Shown piece after piece: positions 1-7,190 of a stretch of DNA of 9,226 nt (positions are counted from its first letter, which is position 1; every line of letters begins with the position of its first letter). Source of the DNA: UBA7672 sp964529555 (GTDB lineage Bacteria > Pseudomonadota > Alphaproteobacteria > Caulobacterales > Hyphomonadaceae); assembly GCA_964529555.1 (NCBI GenBank), contig CAZGWV010000126.1, positions 1 through 9,226 of the forward strand, in the 5' to 3' direction. Made by a program: the position numbers and the translations under genes. The notes below the pieces were generated by a model. The model saw only the letters and a list, made by a program, of their open reading frames with translations. It made no database searches and was not told the origin of the DNA.

Positions 1-530
1 TGAGCGATATCGTTATTTCCCGCGCGACCGAGGCGGACGCGCCTGACCTCGGCATCATCGGCCCGGCGGCCTATGCTGCTGCCTATCACGACGACTGGGA
101 CGATGCGGTCGCGTTCTTCCATCACCTGAAGACGTTCGGCGCGGATGCGATCGTCGCCACGCTGGCGCGGCCGGATGCGCGGGTCTGGATCGCGCGGCAG
201 GACACGGTCGGCGTCGGCTTCCTGATTATGAACATCGGCGTGCCCGAGCCTCTCAACCAGCGCGAGGGCGGCGCGGAGATTCCGCGCATCTACCTGTTGC
301 CCGGCGCCCGCCGTGGCGGCATCGGCAAGAAGCTGTTCGAGGCCGCCGAGACGCAGGCGCGCTCCGAGGGCTGCTCCTATCTCTGGCTCGACGTGATGGA
401 GCATGCCGAATGGGCGCGCGCCGCCTATGAGCGCTGGGGTTTTGCCGACATTGGCGGCAAGACTTTCGCGGGCGGTCTTCGCCCCGGCCGCAGCCGCGCC
501 ATGCGGGTGATGATCAAGGAGCTGGGTTAG
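1..530 (+). CDS. GNAT family N-acetyltransferase (first base of start codon missing)
   Basis: The window opens on TG AGC GAT, which reads as an ATG whose A lies just outside, so the protein is about 176 residues and nearly complete. The second half carries the GNAT fold signature: a beta-strand (IPRIYLLP, residues 94-101) leads into the acetyl-CoA pyrophosphate loop RRGGIG at 104-109, matching R/Q-x-x-G-x-G/A. Then come a helix, the strand YLWLDV and the AYERWGF motif usual near the end of the fold. The family moves an acetyl group from acetyl-CoA to an amine; the acceptor cannot be read from the sequence. RimI-like and small-molecule acetyltransferases look alike at this level. The internal ATG at 228 would remove the first 76 residues of the fold and is not the start. 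The gene stops at TAG 528-530, 56 bases before the next gene. Confidence 0.88.
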   Translation, partial: SDIVISRATEADAPDLGIIGPAAYAAAYHDDWDDAVAFFHHLKTFGADAIVATLARPDARVWIARQDTVGVGFLIMNIGVPEPLNQREGGAEIPRIYLLPGARRGGIGKKLFEAAETQARSEGCSYLWLDVMEHAEWARAAYERWGFADIGGKTFAGGLRPGRSRAMRVMIKELG

Positions 531-572
531 CGTTCTCGCGTCCCCCGGTATAGCATCGATGCGGGATAGCTC

Positions 573-580
573 GGGGAGGG
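573..580 (+). promoter_or_regulatory. Ribosome-binding site of the small membrane protein
   Basis: GGGGAGGG lies six bases before the ATG at 587. It is purine-rich and complementary to the 16S rRNA tail, and it decides the reading frame of this short gene over the overlapping frame. Confidence 0.6.
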
Positions 581-586
581 CGGCGC

Positions 587-772
587 ATGGACTGGAAGAT
601 GATCCTGATCGGGGTCGCCCTGCTGATCGCAGGCGGGTTCCTCGCCTGGCGCCTTCGCAAGACGAAGTTCAGCACGGAAATGGGGCCGGGATGCGTGATG
701 GCGTTCGCGCTGCTGCTCATGCTCACGGGCGTGATCGCCGCCGTGATAGGTTTCCTGTTCAAGGTGGGATAG
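587..772 (+). CDS. Small two-helix inner-membrane protein, unknown function
   Basis: This is a 61-residue protein with two hydrophobic segments, about residues 4-21 and 36-58. They are joined by a short basic loop (WRLRKTK, 21-27), which suggests both ends face the periplasm and the loop faces the cytoplasm by the positive-inside rule. A good ribosome-binding site, GGGGAGGG at 573-580, lies six bases before the ATG and supports translation from here. An alternative frame, 559-804, overlaps it but gives an Arg/Asp-rich product with no such signal. No family is recognised. It sits between an acetyltransferase and a toxin-antitoxin pair with no overlap to either, so the context does not point to a role. 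Confidence 0.7.
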   Translation: MDWKMILIGVALLIAGGFLAWRLRKTKFSTEMGPGCVMAFALLLMLTGVIAAVIGFLFKVG

Positions 773-813
773 AGCGGCTGTGCTGCGGAACGCGGGTGTG
801 GTAGTCTGAACGT

Positions 814-1044
814 ATGGGTAGCTGGCGCGAACGCATTGAGACGAACCCGCATGTGATGATGGGCAAGCCTGTCATCAAGGGAACGCGCGTGACCGTCGAG
901 CAGCTTGTTCGGGAAAGCGCGCGCGGCGCCGGCGCGGAGGCGGTGGCGGAGCACTATCCCCGCATTACGGCCGAGGATGTGAAAGCGGCGTTGGCCTACG
1001 CCGCTGACTATCTGGCGCATGAAGTCACGGTCGCGGCGGAGTGA
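814..1044 (+). CDS. DUF433 domain antitoxin
   Basis: This is a 76-residue protein with the DUF433 core: an N-terminal IETNPHVMMGKPVIKGTRV stretch (residues 8-26) containing the conserved G-K-P-x-I-x-G-T-R-V, followed by helices (VEQLVRES, then ITAEDVKAALAYAADYL). The family is a short helical DNA-binding protein that usually acts as the antitoxin of a downstream PIN-like toxin, neutralising it and repressing their shared promoter. The next gene is such a toxin and begins inside this gene's last codons (GTGA, 1041-1044), the arrangement expected for a co-translated antitoxin-toxin pair. The 41-base gap before it (773-813) is the place to expect its promoter and operator, but I see no clear palindrome or strong ribosome-binding site there. 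The role rests on family and context. Confidence 0.88.
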   Translation: MGSWRERIETNPHVMMGKPVIKGTRVTVEQLVRESARGAGAEAVAEHYPRITAEDVKAALAYAADYLAHEVTVAAE

Positions 1045-1403
1045 CGTTCGCGGTTCTGGCTGATGAGTGCCTGCCGCGAATTGCCGTCCTGAAATTGCGT
1101 GAGTTGGCTTTCGATGTCCGGTATGCCGCCGAAACCGATGCGCAGTCTTCCGACATAGACTTGCTGGCGCTCGCCAACGCCGAGAGCCGCATCATACTCA
1201 CGGAAGATTTTGATTTCGGCGAGTTGCTGATTCGGCAGGGGCTGGAAGCGCCGGGCGCCATCATCCTGTTCATGCCGGAACTTACGCCAGAGGAGCGCGC
1301 TGTCCGCGCCGTCCAGATTCTGCCATCGCAGGGATTTGATCCTGTGGGACAGCTTGTCATCGTCTCCGCCGGTCGCGTTCGTCTGCGCAGACTGAAAAGC
1401 TGA
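1041..1403 (+). CDS. DUF5615 PIN-like toxin (putative ribonuclease)
   Basis: This 120-residue protein starts at GTG within the stop region of the antitoxin (four-base overlap). It has the full DUF5615 pattern: LADECLP at residues 6-12 with acidic D8 and E9; a beta-strand FDVRY; SDIDLLALA at 37-45; and RIILTEDFDFGEL at 50-62 with T54, D56 and D58. In PIN-like proteins these acidic residues bind the metal used to cut RNA, and all appear intact, so the toxin is probably active. It should be held in check by the DUF433 protein. No ribosome-binding site separate from the antitoxin's coding sequence is seen, which fits coupled translation. Its RNA target is unknown. The usual VapC PIN domain is longer and lacks this N-terminal DExLP signature. 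Confidence 0.88.
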   Translation: MTFAVLADECLPRIAVLKLRELAFDVRYAAETDAQSSDIDLLALANAESRIILTEDFDFGELLIRQGLEAPGAIILFMPELTPEERAVRAVQILPSQGFDPVGQLVIVSAGRVRLRRLKS

Positions 1404-1430
1404 ACACGGAAGCCGAATGGGAGAAAAGCC

Positions 1431-2123
1431 ATGTCTGTAGGCTCAATGATCCGCGTGACCAGCCGCGATGGCTTCGAACTCGACGCATGGCATGTGAAGG
1501 CGCAGGGCCTGCGCAGGGGCGGCGTCATCGTCATACAGGAAATCTTCGGTCTTTCGGATCACGTCAAGGAAATGGCCGAGCGCTTCGGCGCCGCCGGCTA
1601 CGAGGCCATCGCGCCGTCGATGTATGATCGCGCAGCGCCCGGCTTCATCGTGCAGGCGCAGGATGTTGCCGCAGGGCTGGCGCGCGGCCGCGAGCTTGCA
1701 ATGGGCAACGGCCCGGACAATGCGATGAACGATGTGGGCGGCGTGTTCGACGCGCTCTCGCAGTCGGGCCCGGAAAACTCAAAGAAGGTGTTTGTCACCG
1801 GCTATTGCTATGGCGGCTCGATGAGCTGGCTTGCGGCGGCGCGCATCGACGGGATCGCGGCGGCCTCGTGCTATTATGGCGGCGCCATTCCGCAGATGAT
1901 CGGCATGAAACCCAGGTGTCCGACGATCTGCCATTTCGGCGCGAAGGACGCGCACATCCCGCTGGTTGGCGCGGTCGACAAGATCGAGGCGGCGCACCCG
2001 GATATCCCGGTCTACATCTACGACGCCGGCCACGGCTTCTCGCGCAGGAACTCGGCGGACTATGACGCCGCCGCCGACAAGCTGGCGTTCGAGCGGACGC
2101 TGGCGTTGTTTGGTGGGGTATGA
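1431..2123 (+). CDS. Dienelactone hydrolase family protein
   Basis: This is a 230-residue alpha/beta hydrolase of typical length for the family. It shows the dienelactone hydrolase triad: nucleophile C126 in GYCYGG (124-129), D173 in FGAKDAHIP, and H201 in AGHGF. It also has QEIFG at 36-40, whose E37 is the conserved glutamate that interacts with the active-site cysteine. The classic enzyme opens dienelactone to maleylacetate in chlorocatechol breakdown. Many homologues act on other lactones or esters, and no other aromatic-degradation gene lies alongside, so the substrate is open. GGGAGA at 1419-1424, six bases before the ATG at 1431, supports this start; ATG 1446 is a weaker choice. It shares ATGA with the next gene, suggesting co-translation. 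There is no signal peptide, so it is cytoplasmic. Confidence 0.9.
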   Translation: MSVGSMIRVTSRDGFELDAWHVKAQGLRRGGVIVIQEIFGLSDHVKEMAERFGAAGYEAIAPSMYDRAAPGFIVQAQDVAAGLARGRELAMGNGPDNAMNDVGGVFDALSQSGPENSKKVFVTGYCYGGSMSWLAAARIDGIAAASCYYGGAIPQMIGMKPRCPTICHFGAKDAHIPLVGAVDKIEAAHPDIPVYIYDAGHGFSRRNSADYDAAADKLAFERTLALFGGV

Positions 2124-2550
2124 AGCTCATCGTCATCTGGGGTGGGCCTGCGTCAGGCAAGCTGACGGTCGCGCGTGAACTGGCGCAGCTCACCGGCCTG
2201 CCGCTGTTCCACAATCACCTGGTCGTCGATGCGCTGCTTGAGCGCCTGCCGTTCGGCGATCCCGAATTCGTGCGCCTGCGGGAGGCGATGTGGATGGCGG
2301 GCTTCGAGACGGCAGCGTCATCGGGCCAGTCGATGATCTTCACCTTCCAGCCCGAAGAGACGGTGCGCGAGGGTTTCGCGGAGCGCGTGGTGGAGCTGGT
2401 GCAGGGCCTCGGCGGTGAAGTGAAGTTTGCGCGTTTGACGATCTCGCCGGAAGAGCAGGAGCGCCGCATCGCGAACGACAGCCGGAAAGAGTTCAGGAAG
2501 CTCGTGTCGCTCGACCTTTTGCGGGAGCTGCGTGGCTCATTTCTGGAAGC
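2120..2550 (+). CDS. P-loop nucleotide kinase-like protein, C-terminus lost in the assembly gap
   Basis: The first 143 residues are visible, starting at the ATGA overlap with the hydrolase. Residues 4-16 (IVIWGGPASGKLT) form a strand and Walker A loop, with K14 as the phosphate-binding lysine. The position after GK is Leu, with Thr at 16; this shifted GK-L/M-T form is seen in a group of shikimate-kinase-like or AAA-type small kinases. HNHLVVD (31-37) follows as in those proteins. A basic helix near the end (NDSRKEFRK, 119-127) could be the lid. Similar proteins run to about 170-190 residues, so some 30-45 residues are missing. The substrate is unknown; nucleoside, shikimate-like or small-metabolite kinases are all possible. 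The frame continues by chance through the N run into the monooxygenase, and that long fusion should not be annotated. Confidence 0.72.
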
Positions 2551-2650
2551 NNNNNNNNNNNNNNNNNNNNNNNNNNNNNNNNNNNNNNNNNNNNNNNNNN
2601 NNNNNNNNNNNNNNNNNNNNNNNNNNNNNNNNNNNNNNNNNNNNNNNNNN
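2551..2650. other. Assembly gap of 100 N
   Basis: There are exactly 100 undetermined bases, the length commonly used for a scaffold gap of unknown size. It removes the 3' end of the kinase-like gene and the 5' end of the monooxygenase gene. About 30-45 kinase residues, an intergenic part and about 10-30 monooxygenase residues are missing, so the true gap is probably longer than 100 bases. Confidence 0.97.
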
Positions 2651-3805
2651 GCAGCGCTGCTGGCGCGCCAGGGCGAGCGCGTCGTGGTGTTCGACCGCAT
2701 GGCCGCGCCCGCGCCTGTCGGCTCCGGTCTCATTCTCCAGCCCGTCGGCCTCGCCGTGCTCGATGAGATCGGCATGGCGGCGCGCATGCATTCGCTGGGC
2801 GCGCCGATCCGCCGCCTGTTCGGGCGCACCATGCCGTCCAACCGCGTGGTGCTCGATGTCCGCTATCGCGCGCTTGGCGGTGGTGCGGGAGAGGGCCTGG
2901 CCGTGCATCGCGGCGCTCTGTTCGAGGCGTTGCTGGATGCTGCGCGTGACGCTGGCGCGGAGATGGAAGGCGGTCGCGAAATTTTGAGCGCGAGCGATGG
3001 GCGTCTCACTTTTGCTGATGGCGGTCAAAGCCCGCGCTTCGATCTCGTGATCGATGCGCTCGGCGTGAAGTCGCCCCTCGCCCGGAGTGAACCGTTGCCG
3101 CCGCTGCCCTTCGGCGCGCTCTGGTGCAATGTCGATTGGCCGGAGGGGCCTGCCGCTGCGCCGTTCGATCCCAACGCACTCGAGCAGCGTTACGAAGCGG
3201 CCCGCAAGATGGTCGGCGTGCTGCCCATCGGACGTGTGCGCGCGGGCGAGCAGAAGCAGGCCGCCTTTTTCTGGAGCCTGCCCCACAGCCAGCTCGCCGC
3301 CTGGCGCACGGCGCCGCTGGATGAATGGCGGCGGGAGGCGCTCAGGCTCTGGCCGCAGGCCGCGCCGTTCATCAATCAGGTGGTGAGCCGCGAGCAGCTG
3401 ATCTTCGCCGCCTATTGCCACGGCACCCGGTCCTCGCCCGCCAGCCCCGGCATGGCGCATGTGGGCGATAGCTGGCACTCGGCCAGCCCCCAGCTCGGCC
3501 AAGGCGCCAACATGGCCCTGCTGGATGCGCTCGGCCTTGCCCGCGCGCTGGAAGTGAACCGCGACATATCGCTCGCGCTCGACGCCTATTGCCGCTCCCG
3601 GCGCGGCCATATCCGGCTCTATCAGCTCGCCTCCTGGATGTTCACGCCGGCCTACCAGTCCGACAGCCGCGCGATTGCGCTGGTCCGCGACTGGCTGATG
3701 GCCCCGTTTGCGCGCCTGTGGCCGATGCCGAAAATCCTGGCCGCGCTTGTGGCCGGCAGCATCGGATCGCCCCTTGCCGCCATCGAAGCGACCAGGGACG
3801 GTTAG
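2651..3805 (+). CDS. FAD-dependent monooxygenase, N-terminus lost in the assembly gap
   Basis: 384 residues are visible, beginning AALLARQGERVVVFDR. This is the end of the first helix and second strand of a Rossmann fold, so the GxGxxG dinucleotide loop and start codon are hidden in the gap. Later motifs fit the p-hydroxybenzoate hydroxylase/UbiH-like group: VHRGALFEALL, with the usual arginine contacting FAD; DALGVKSPLAR at about 3053-3085, a variant of the D-G-x-x-S-x-x-R motif; and a textbook GDSWHSASPQLGQGAN at 3464-3511, which binds the ribityl and pyrophosphate of FAD. Such enzymes use NAD(P)H and oxygen to hydroxylate a usually aromatic substrate. The C-terminal 50 residues are hydrophobic and amphipathic (LVRDWLMAPFARLW and onward), hinting at membrane contact. 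The substrate is not predictable, and no quinone-pathway gene is nearby. The gene ends 41 bases before cobT. Confidence 0.85.
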   Translation, partial: AALLARQGERVVVFDRMAAPAPVGSGLILQPVGLAVLDEIGMAARMHSLGAPIRRLFGRTMPSNRVVLDVRYRALGGGAGEGLAVHRGALFEALLDAARDAGAEMEGGREILSASDGRLTFADGGQSPRFDLVIDALGVKSPLARSEPLPPLPFGALWCNVDWPEGPAAAPFDPNALEQRYEAARKMVGVLPIGRVRAGEQKQAAFFWSLPHSQLAAWRTAPLDEWRREALRLWPQAAPFINQVVSREQLIFAAYCHGTRSSPASPGMAHVGDSWHSASPQLGQGANMALLDALGLARALEVNRDISLALDAYCRSRRGHIRLYQLASWMFTPAYQSDSRAIALVRDWLMAPFARLWPMPKILAALVAGSIGSPLAAIEATRDG

Positions 3806-3846
3806 ACACCCTTCCCACTGCTTCTGCGCCGTTCTAAACGAAAACC

Positions 3847-5820
3847 ATGACCAGCCCGACCGACCGCTCGGATGTCTTCAAGTCCGCCCTCAGCGCCGCC
3901 ACCCGCGCGCTGGCGGGGCAGGATGAGCTTGCCGTGGATTTCTCGGTCGATGGCGGCCGGATGCAGGACGGCCAGATCACGCTGACCACCCCGCCGAAGG
4001 ACCTGACGCCGGCGACGGCCGCGCGCGCCCGAGGCCAGGCTGATGCGCTCGCCCTCAAGGTCGCCCACCATGATGCGCGCAAGCACGCCCGCGCCATGCC
4101 CCAGCGCGAAGACGCGCGCCGCCTGTTCGAGGCCGCCGAACGCGCACGCATCGAGTCGATCGGCGCCATCGCGATGGATGGCGTCGCCGAAAACCTCGAC
4201 GCCGTGCTTCAGCAGCGCTGCGAGCGTGCGGGCTATTCGCGCGTCACCGATCGCAGCCGCGCGCCGATGGATGACGCGCTCGAATTCGTGCTGCGCGAAG
4301 CGATGACGGGCCGCACCCTGCCGCCCGCCGCCGAAACCGTCGCGACGCTGTGGCGCGCAGAGCTTGCCGAGAAGGCGGCCGGCCCGCTGGCCCGGATGCG
4401 CGAAGCGATGGACGACCAGACCGCGTTCTCTGACGTGATGCGCGATCTCCTGCGCGACCTCGGCATGGGCGACGAGGGCTCGACCTCGACCGAGAGCGAA
4501 GACGAAGCCGGCGAGAACGATGACGAGGGCGAAGCCAAGTCCAAGGCGTCGGATGACTCCGAAGGCGAGGGCGAAAGCGAGGGGGAAGGCGAAGAGCAGG
4601 ACGCCAGCGACGCCGGCGACGGCGAGCCCGGCGATCAGGTCGAAGCCTCCGCCGCCGACGATGCCGACGCGGAGATGGAGTCCTCCGAATCCGAAGAGGA
4701 TGAGCCCTCCACGCCGATCCGCCCCAACTGGCGCGACAGCGATGCGTTCAAGTCGGCCTATCACGCCTACACTACCGTCCACGACGAAGTGAAAGCCGCC
4801 GACGAACTGTGCGATCCCGAAGAGCTGACGCGCCTGCGCGCCTATCTCGATGCGCAGTTGCAGGGGCTGCAGGGCGCTGTCTCGCGTCTCGCCAACCGGC
4901 TGCAGCGCCGCCTGATGGCGCAGCAGAACCGCTCGTGGATGTTCGATCTCGAGGAAGGCGTGCTCGACACGGCCCGCCTCACGCGCGTGATCGTCGATCC
5001 CACCGCGCCGCTGTCGTTCAAGATGGAAGACGAGAGCAAGTTCCGCGATACGGTGGTGACGCTGCTGCTCGACAATTCCGGCTCGATGCGCGGGCGGCCG
5101 ATCATGGTGGCGGCGCTGTGCGCGGATATTCTGGCGCGCACGCTGGAGCGGTGCGGCGTCAAGGTCGAAATTCTCGGCTTCACGACGCAGGCGTGGAAAG
5201 GCGGCCTTTCGCGCGAGGACTGGATCAAGGCGGGCAAGCCGCCCGCGCCGGGCCGCCTCAACGATCTGCGCCACATCATCTACAAGGCGGCGGATGCGCC
5301 GTGGCGGCGCGTGCGGCGCAATCTCGGCCTGATGATGCGCGAGGGTCTGCTGAAAGAGAACATCGACGGCGAGGCCCTGCTCTGGGCGCACGACCGCCTG
5401 ATGGCGCGCGCCGAACAGCGCAAGATCCTGATGGTGATCTCGGACGGCGCGCCGGTGGATGACTCCACCCAGTCGATCAACCCCGGCAATCCGCTTGAGG
5501 CGCATCTGCGCGAAGTGATCGCGCACATCGAAGGCGTCTCGCCAGTCGAGCTGATCGCCATCGGCATCGGCCACGACGTCACGCGCTGGTATCGCCGCGC
5601 TGTCACCATCGTGGATGCCGAACAGCTGGGCGGCGCGATGACGGACAAGCTGGCCGAGCTTTTCGGCGAACAGGAAGCCGCGCGCGCCAAGGCTGCGGCT
5701 CGGGAGCCGGCGCAGCGCGACACGCCTTCATCCGCGCGAGGCGCAGCCGCCATGGCGGCGCAAGCGGTCAAGCGGACAACGTTCGGGGAAGTCGCAAAGG
5801 GCCGAGGCGCGGGACGATGA
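3847..5820 (+). CDS. cobT: Aerobic cobaltochelatase subunit CobT
   Basis: CobT works with the AAA+ subunit CobS and with CobN to insert cobalt into hydrogenobyrinate a,c-diamide in the oxygen-dependent cobalamin pathway. The 657-residue product has the family order: an N-terminal helical domain (about 1-205), a highly acidic Glu/Asp/Ser/Gly linker (about 209-290), then a von Willebrand A-type domain. The MIDAS residues are visible: D409-x-S411-x-S413 in LLLDNSGSM, T446/T447 in GFTT, and D533 in ISDGAP. Length is slightly above the usual 600-635 residues because of a 48-residue basic Ala/Arg-rich tail after LAELFGEQ (610-657). No good ribosome-binding site precedes ATG 3847, but the N-terminus aligns with the expected family start. 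The usual neighbour cobS is not in the window. The stop overlaps the next start by ATGA. Confidence 0.95.
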   Translation: MTSPTDRSDVFKSALSAATRALAGQDELAVDFSVDGGRMQDGQITLTTPPKDLTPATAARARGQADALALKVAHHDARKHARAMPQREDARRLFEAAERARIESIGAIAMDGVAENLDAVLQQRCERAGYSRVTDRSRAPMDDALEFVLREAMTGRTLPPAAETVATLWRAELAEKAAGPLARMREAMDDQTAFSDVMRDLLRDLGMGDEGSTSTESEDEAGENDDEGEAKSKASDDSEGEGESEGEGEEQDASDAGDGEPGDQVEASAADDADAEMESSESEEDEPSTPIRPNWRDSDAFKSAYHAYTTVHDEVKAADELCDPEELTRLRAYLDAQLQGLQGAVSRLANRLQRRLMAQQNRSWMFDLEEGVLDTARLTRVIVDPTAPLSFKMEDESKFRDTVVTLLLDNSGSMRGRPIMVAALCADILARTLERCGVKVEILGFTTQAWKGGLSREDWIKAGKPPAPGRLNDLRHIIYKAADAPWRRVRRNLGLMMREGLLKENIDGEALLWAHDRLMARAEQRKILMVISDGAPVDDSTQSINPGNPLEAHLREVIAHIEGVSPVELIAIGIGHDVTRWYRRAVTIVDAEQLGGAMTDKLAELFGEQEAARAKAAAREPAQRDTPSSARGAAAMAAQAVKRTTFGEVAKGRGAGR

Positions 5821-7106
5821 AAGCCCTCGCAGCGGCGGGGCTGGCGCTTCTGCTCTCAGCCTGCGCCAGCATGGAGAGCGGCGTGATCCGCAGCATCGAT
5901 GTCATCGCCGAGGATTATGTCCGCCTCGCGCTGGAGATCGACACGCATGAGCCGGGTTATGTCGACGCCTATTTCGGCCCGGTCGCATGGCGCGAGGCGG
6001 CCAAGGCAAATCCGCGCTCGCGCGAGGCGCTGAAGGCGGAAGCGGACCGCTTGACTGCCGCGCTGTCTGGCGACACGTCGCCTGATCCATCCTCACAGGC
6101 GCGCGCCAGAGTTCTGGTGGCGAACATTTCCTCGGCGCGGTTCCGGCTCGACATGATCGATGGCGTGCGCGCGCCGTTCGTGGAGGAAGCCGAGCGCCTG
6201 TTCGCGTTGACGCCCGACCTCAAGCCGCTGTCGCATTACGACGCAGCCCTCGCTCGCATCGAGCAGATCGTGCCGGGCGATGGCCTGTTGCCGCTGCGCG
6301 TGCAGACCTTCCGGTCGCGCTATGCCGTGCCGGAGGATCGCCTCGATGCGGTGATGTACGCTTCCATCGACGAATGCCGCCGCCGCACTGCGGCGCATAT
6401 CACGTTGCCCGAGGACGAAAGCTTCACGATGGAACTGGTGACGGGCAAGAGCTGGGGCGCGTACAACTATTATCTCGGCGGCAATCGCTCGCTCATCCAG
6501 ATCAACACCGACCTGCCGGTTTCCATCGGTCATGTGCTCGTGCTCGGGTGCCACGAAGGCTATCCGGGACACCATCTGCAAGGCATCTATAACGAGCGCG
6601 CCTACCGCACGAAGGGCTGGGTCGAGTTTTCGGTCGCGCCGCTCTATGCGCCTGCCGCTCCGTTGAACGAGGGCGGGGCGGATTTTGGCGTCGATCTCGC
6701 CTTCCCGAACGCAGAGCGCCTCGATTTCGAAATGCGCGTGCTCTATCCGCTTGCCGGTCTCGATCCCGCAACCGCGCCAGCGTTCGACGCCCTGCGGAGC
6801 GCCACGGCGGAGCTGGAAGGCGCGCTGCTGACGATCTCCCAGATGCATCTCGACGGCGTCATCTCGCGCGAGCGCGCCATCGAACTCGTCGAGCGCTATC
6901 GCCTGGTGGGGCGCGAGGCCGCCGAACAGTCGCTGGATTTCGAGGCGGAATACCGCTCCTATGCGATCAACTATTCCTCCGGCGAAGTCCTTGTGCGGGA
7001 CTATGTCGATCGGGCGGGCGACGATCCGGCTGCCCGCTGGGCTGCCTATGAGCATATCCTCTCGACGCCCACTTTGCCGGCCGATCTCCAGCCGCCGCCG
7101 CGATAG
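5817..7106 (+). CDS. DUF885-like putative zinc metallohydrolase lipoprotein
   Basis: This 429-residue protein begins with a lipoprotein signal: M-K, a hydrophobic stretch and the lipobox LSAC with C16 as the lipidated cysteine, so it should be anchored in an envelope membrane. The key motif is CHEGYPGHHLQ, with H246, E247, H252 and H253, as in DUF885 proteins (HExxPGHH). A downstream NEGGADFG segment with E285 matches the position of the EGWA motif and may give another metal ligand. DUF885 proteins are thought to be metallopeptidase-related but the substrates are poorly known. At 429 residues it is clearly shorter than the typical 550-600. The start overlaps the cobT stop (ATGA), so expression is probably coupled to cobT although no functional link is known. 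Peptidase activity is inferred from the motif only. Confidence 0.8.
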   Translation: MKALAAAGLALLLSACASMESGVIRSIDVIAEDYVRLALEIDTHEPGYVDAYFGPVAWREAAKANPRSREALKAEADRLTAALSGDTSPDPSSQARARVLVANISSARFRLDMIDGVRAPFVEEAERLFALTPDLKPLSHYDAALARIEQIVPGDGLLPLRVQTFRSRYAVPEDRLDAVMYASIDECRRRTAAHITLPEDESFTMELVTGKSWGAYNYYLGGNRSLIQINTDLPVSIGHVLVLGCHEGYPGHHLQGIYNERAYRTKGWVEFSVAPLYAPAAPLNEGGADFGVDLAFPNAERLDFEMRVLYPLAGLDPATAPAFDALRSATAELEGALLTISQMHLDGVISRERAIELVERYRLVGREAAEQSLDFEAEYRSYAINYSSGEVLVRDYVDRAGDDPAARWAAYEHILSTPTLPADLQPPPR

Positions 7107-7190
7107 TCCCGTCCCGCTGCCAAATCGCCTTGAGCCTGCCATATGGCCGGGGCATCACGCTGCCTGTTTTGGCTGGATCGGGACACGGGC

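Noticed and set aside
1025..1534. Minus-strand frame over the toxin gene
   Set aside because: Ser/Arg-rich shadow of the DUF5615 gene and the start of the hydrolase.
2537..3610. Long minus-strand frame across the gap and monooxygenase
   Set aside because: It runs through undetermined bases and opposes a gene with textbook FAD motifs.
4471..4710. Low-complexity GA/GC-rich tract as a possible DNA repeat
   Set aside because: It encodes the acidic linker normally present in CobT and is explained by that.
3802..5574. 590-codon open frame on the minus strand across cobT
   Set aside because: It is antisense to a clear CobT with intact motifs. High-GC codon use leaves the opposite frame free of stops, and its product is His/Arg/Gly-rich with no domain.
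6093..7142. 349-codon minus-strand frame across the lipoprotein gene
   Set aside because: Shadow of the DUF885-like gene; Arg/His-rich composition and no motif.
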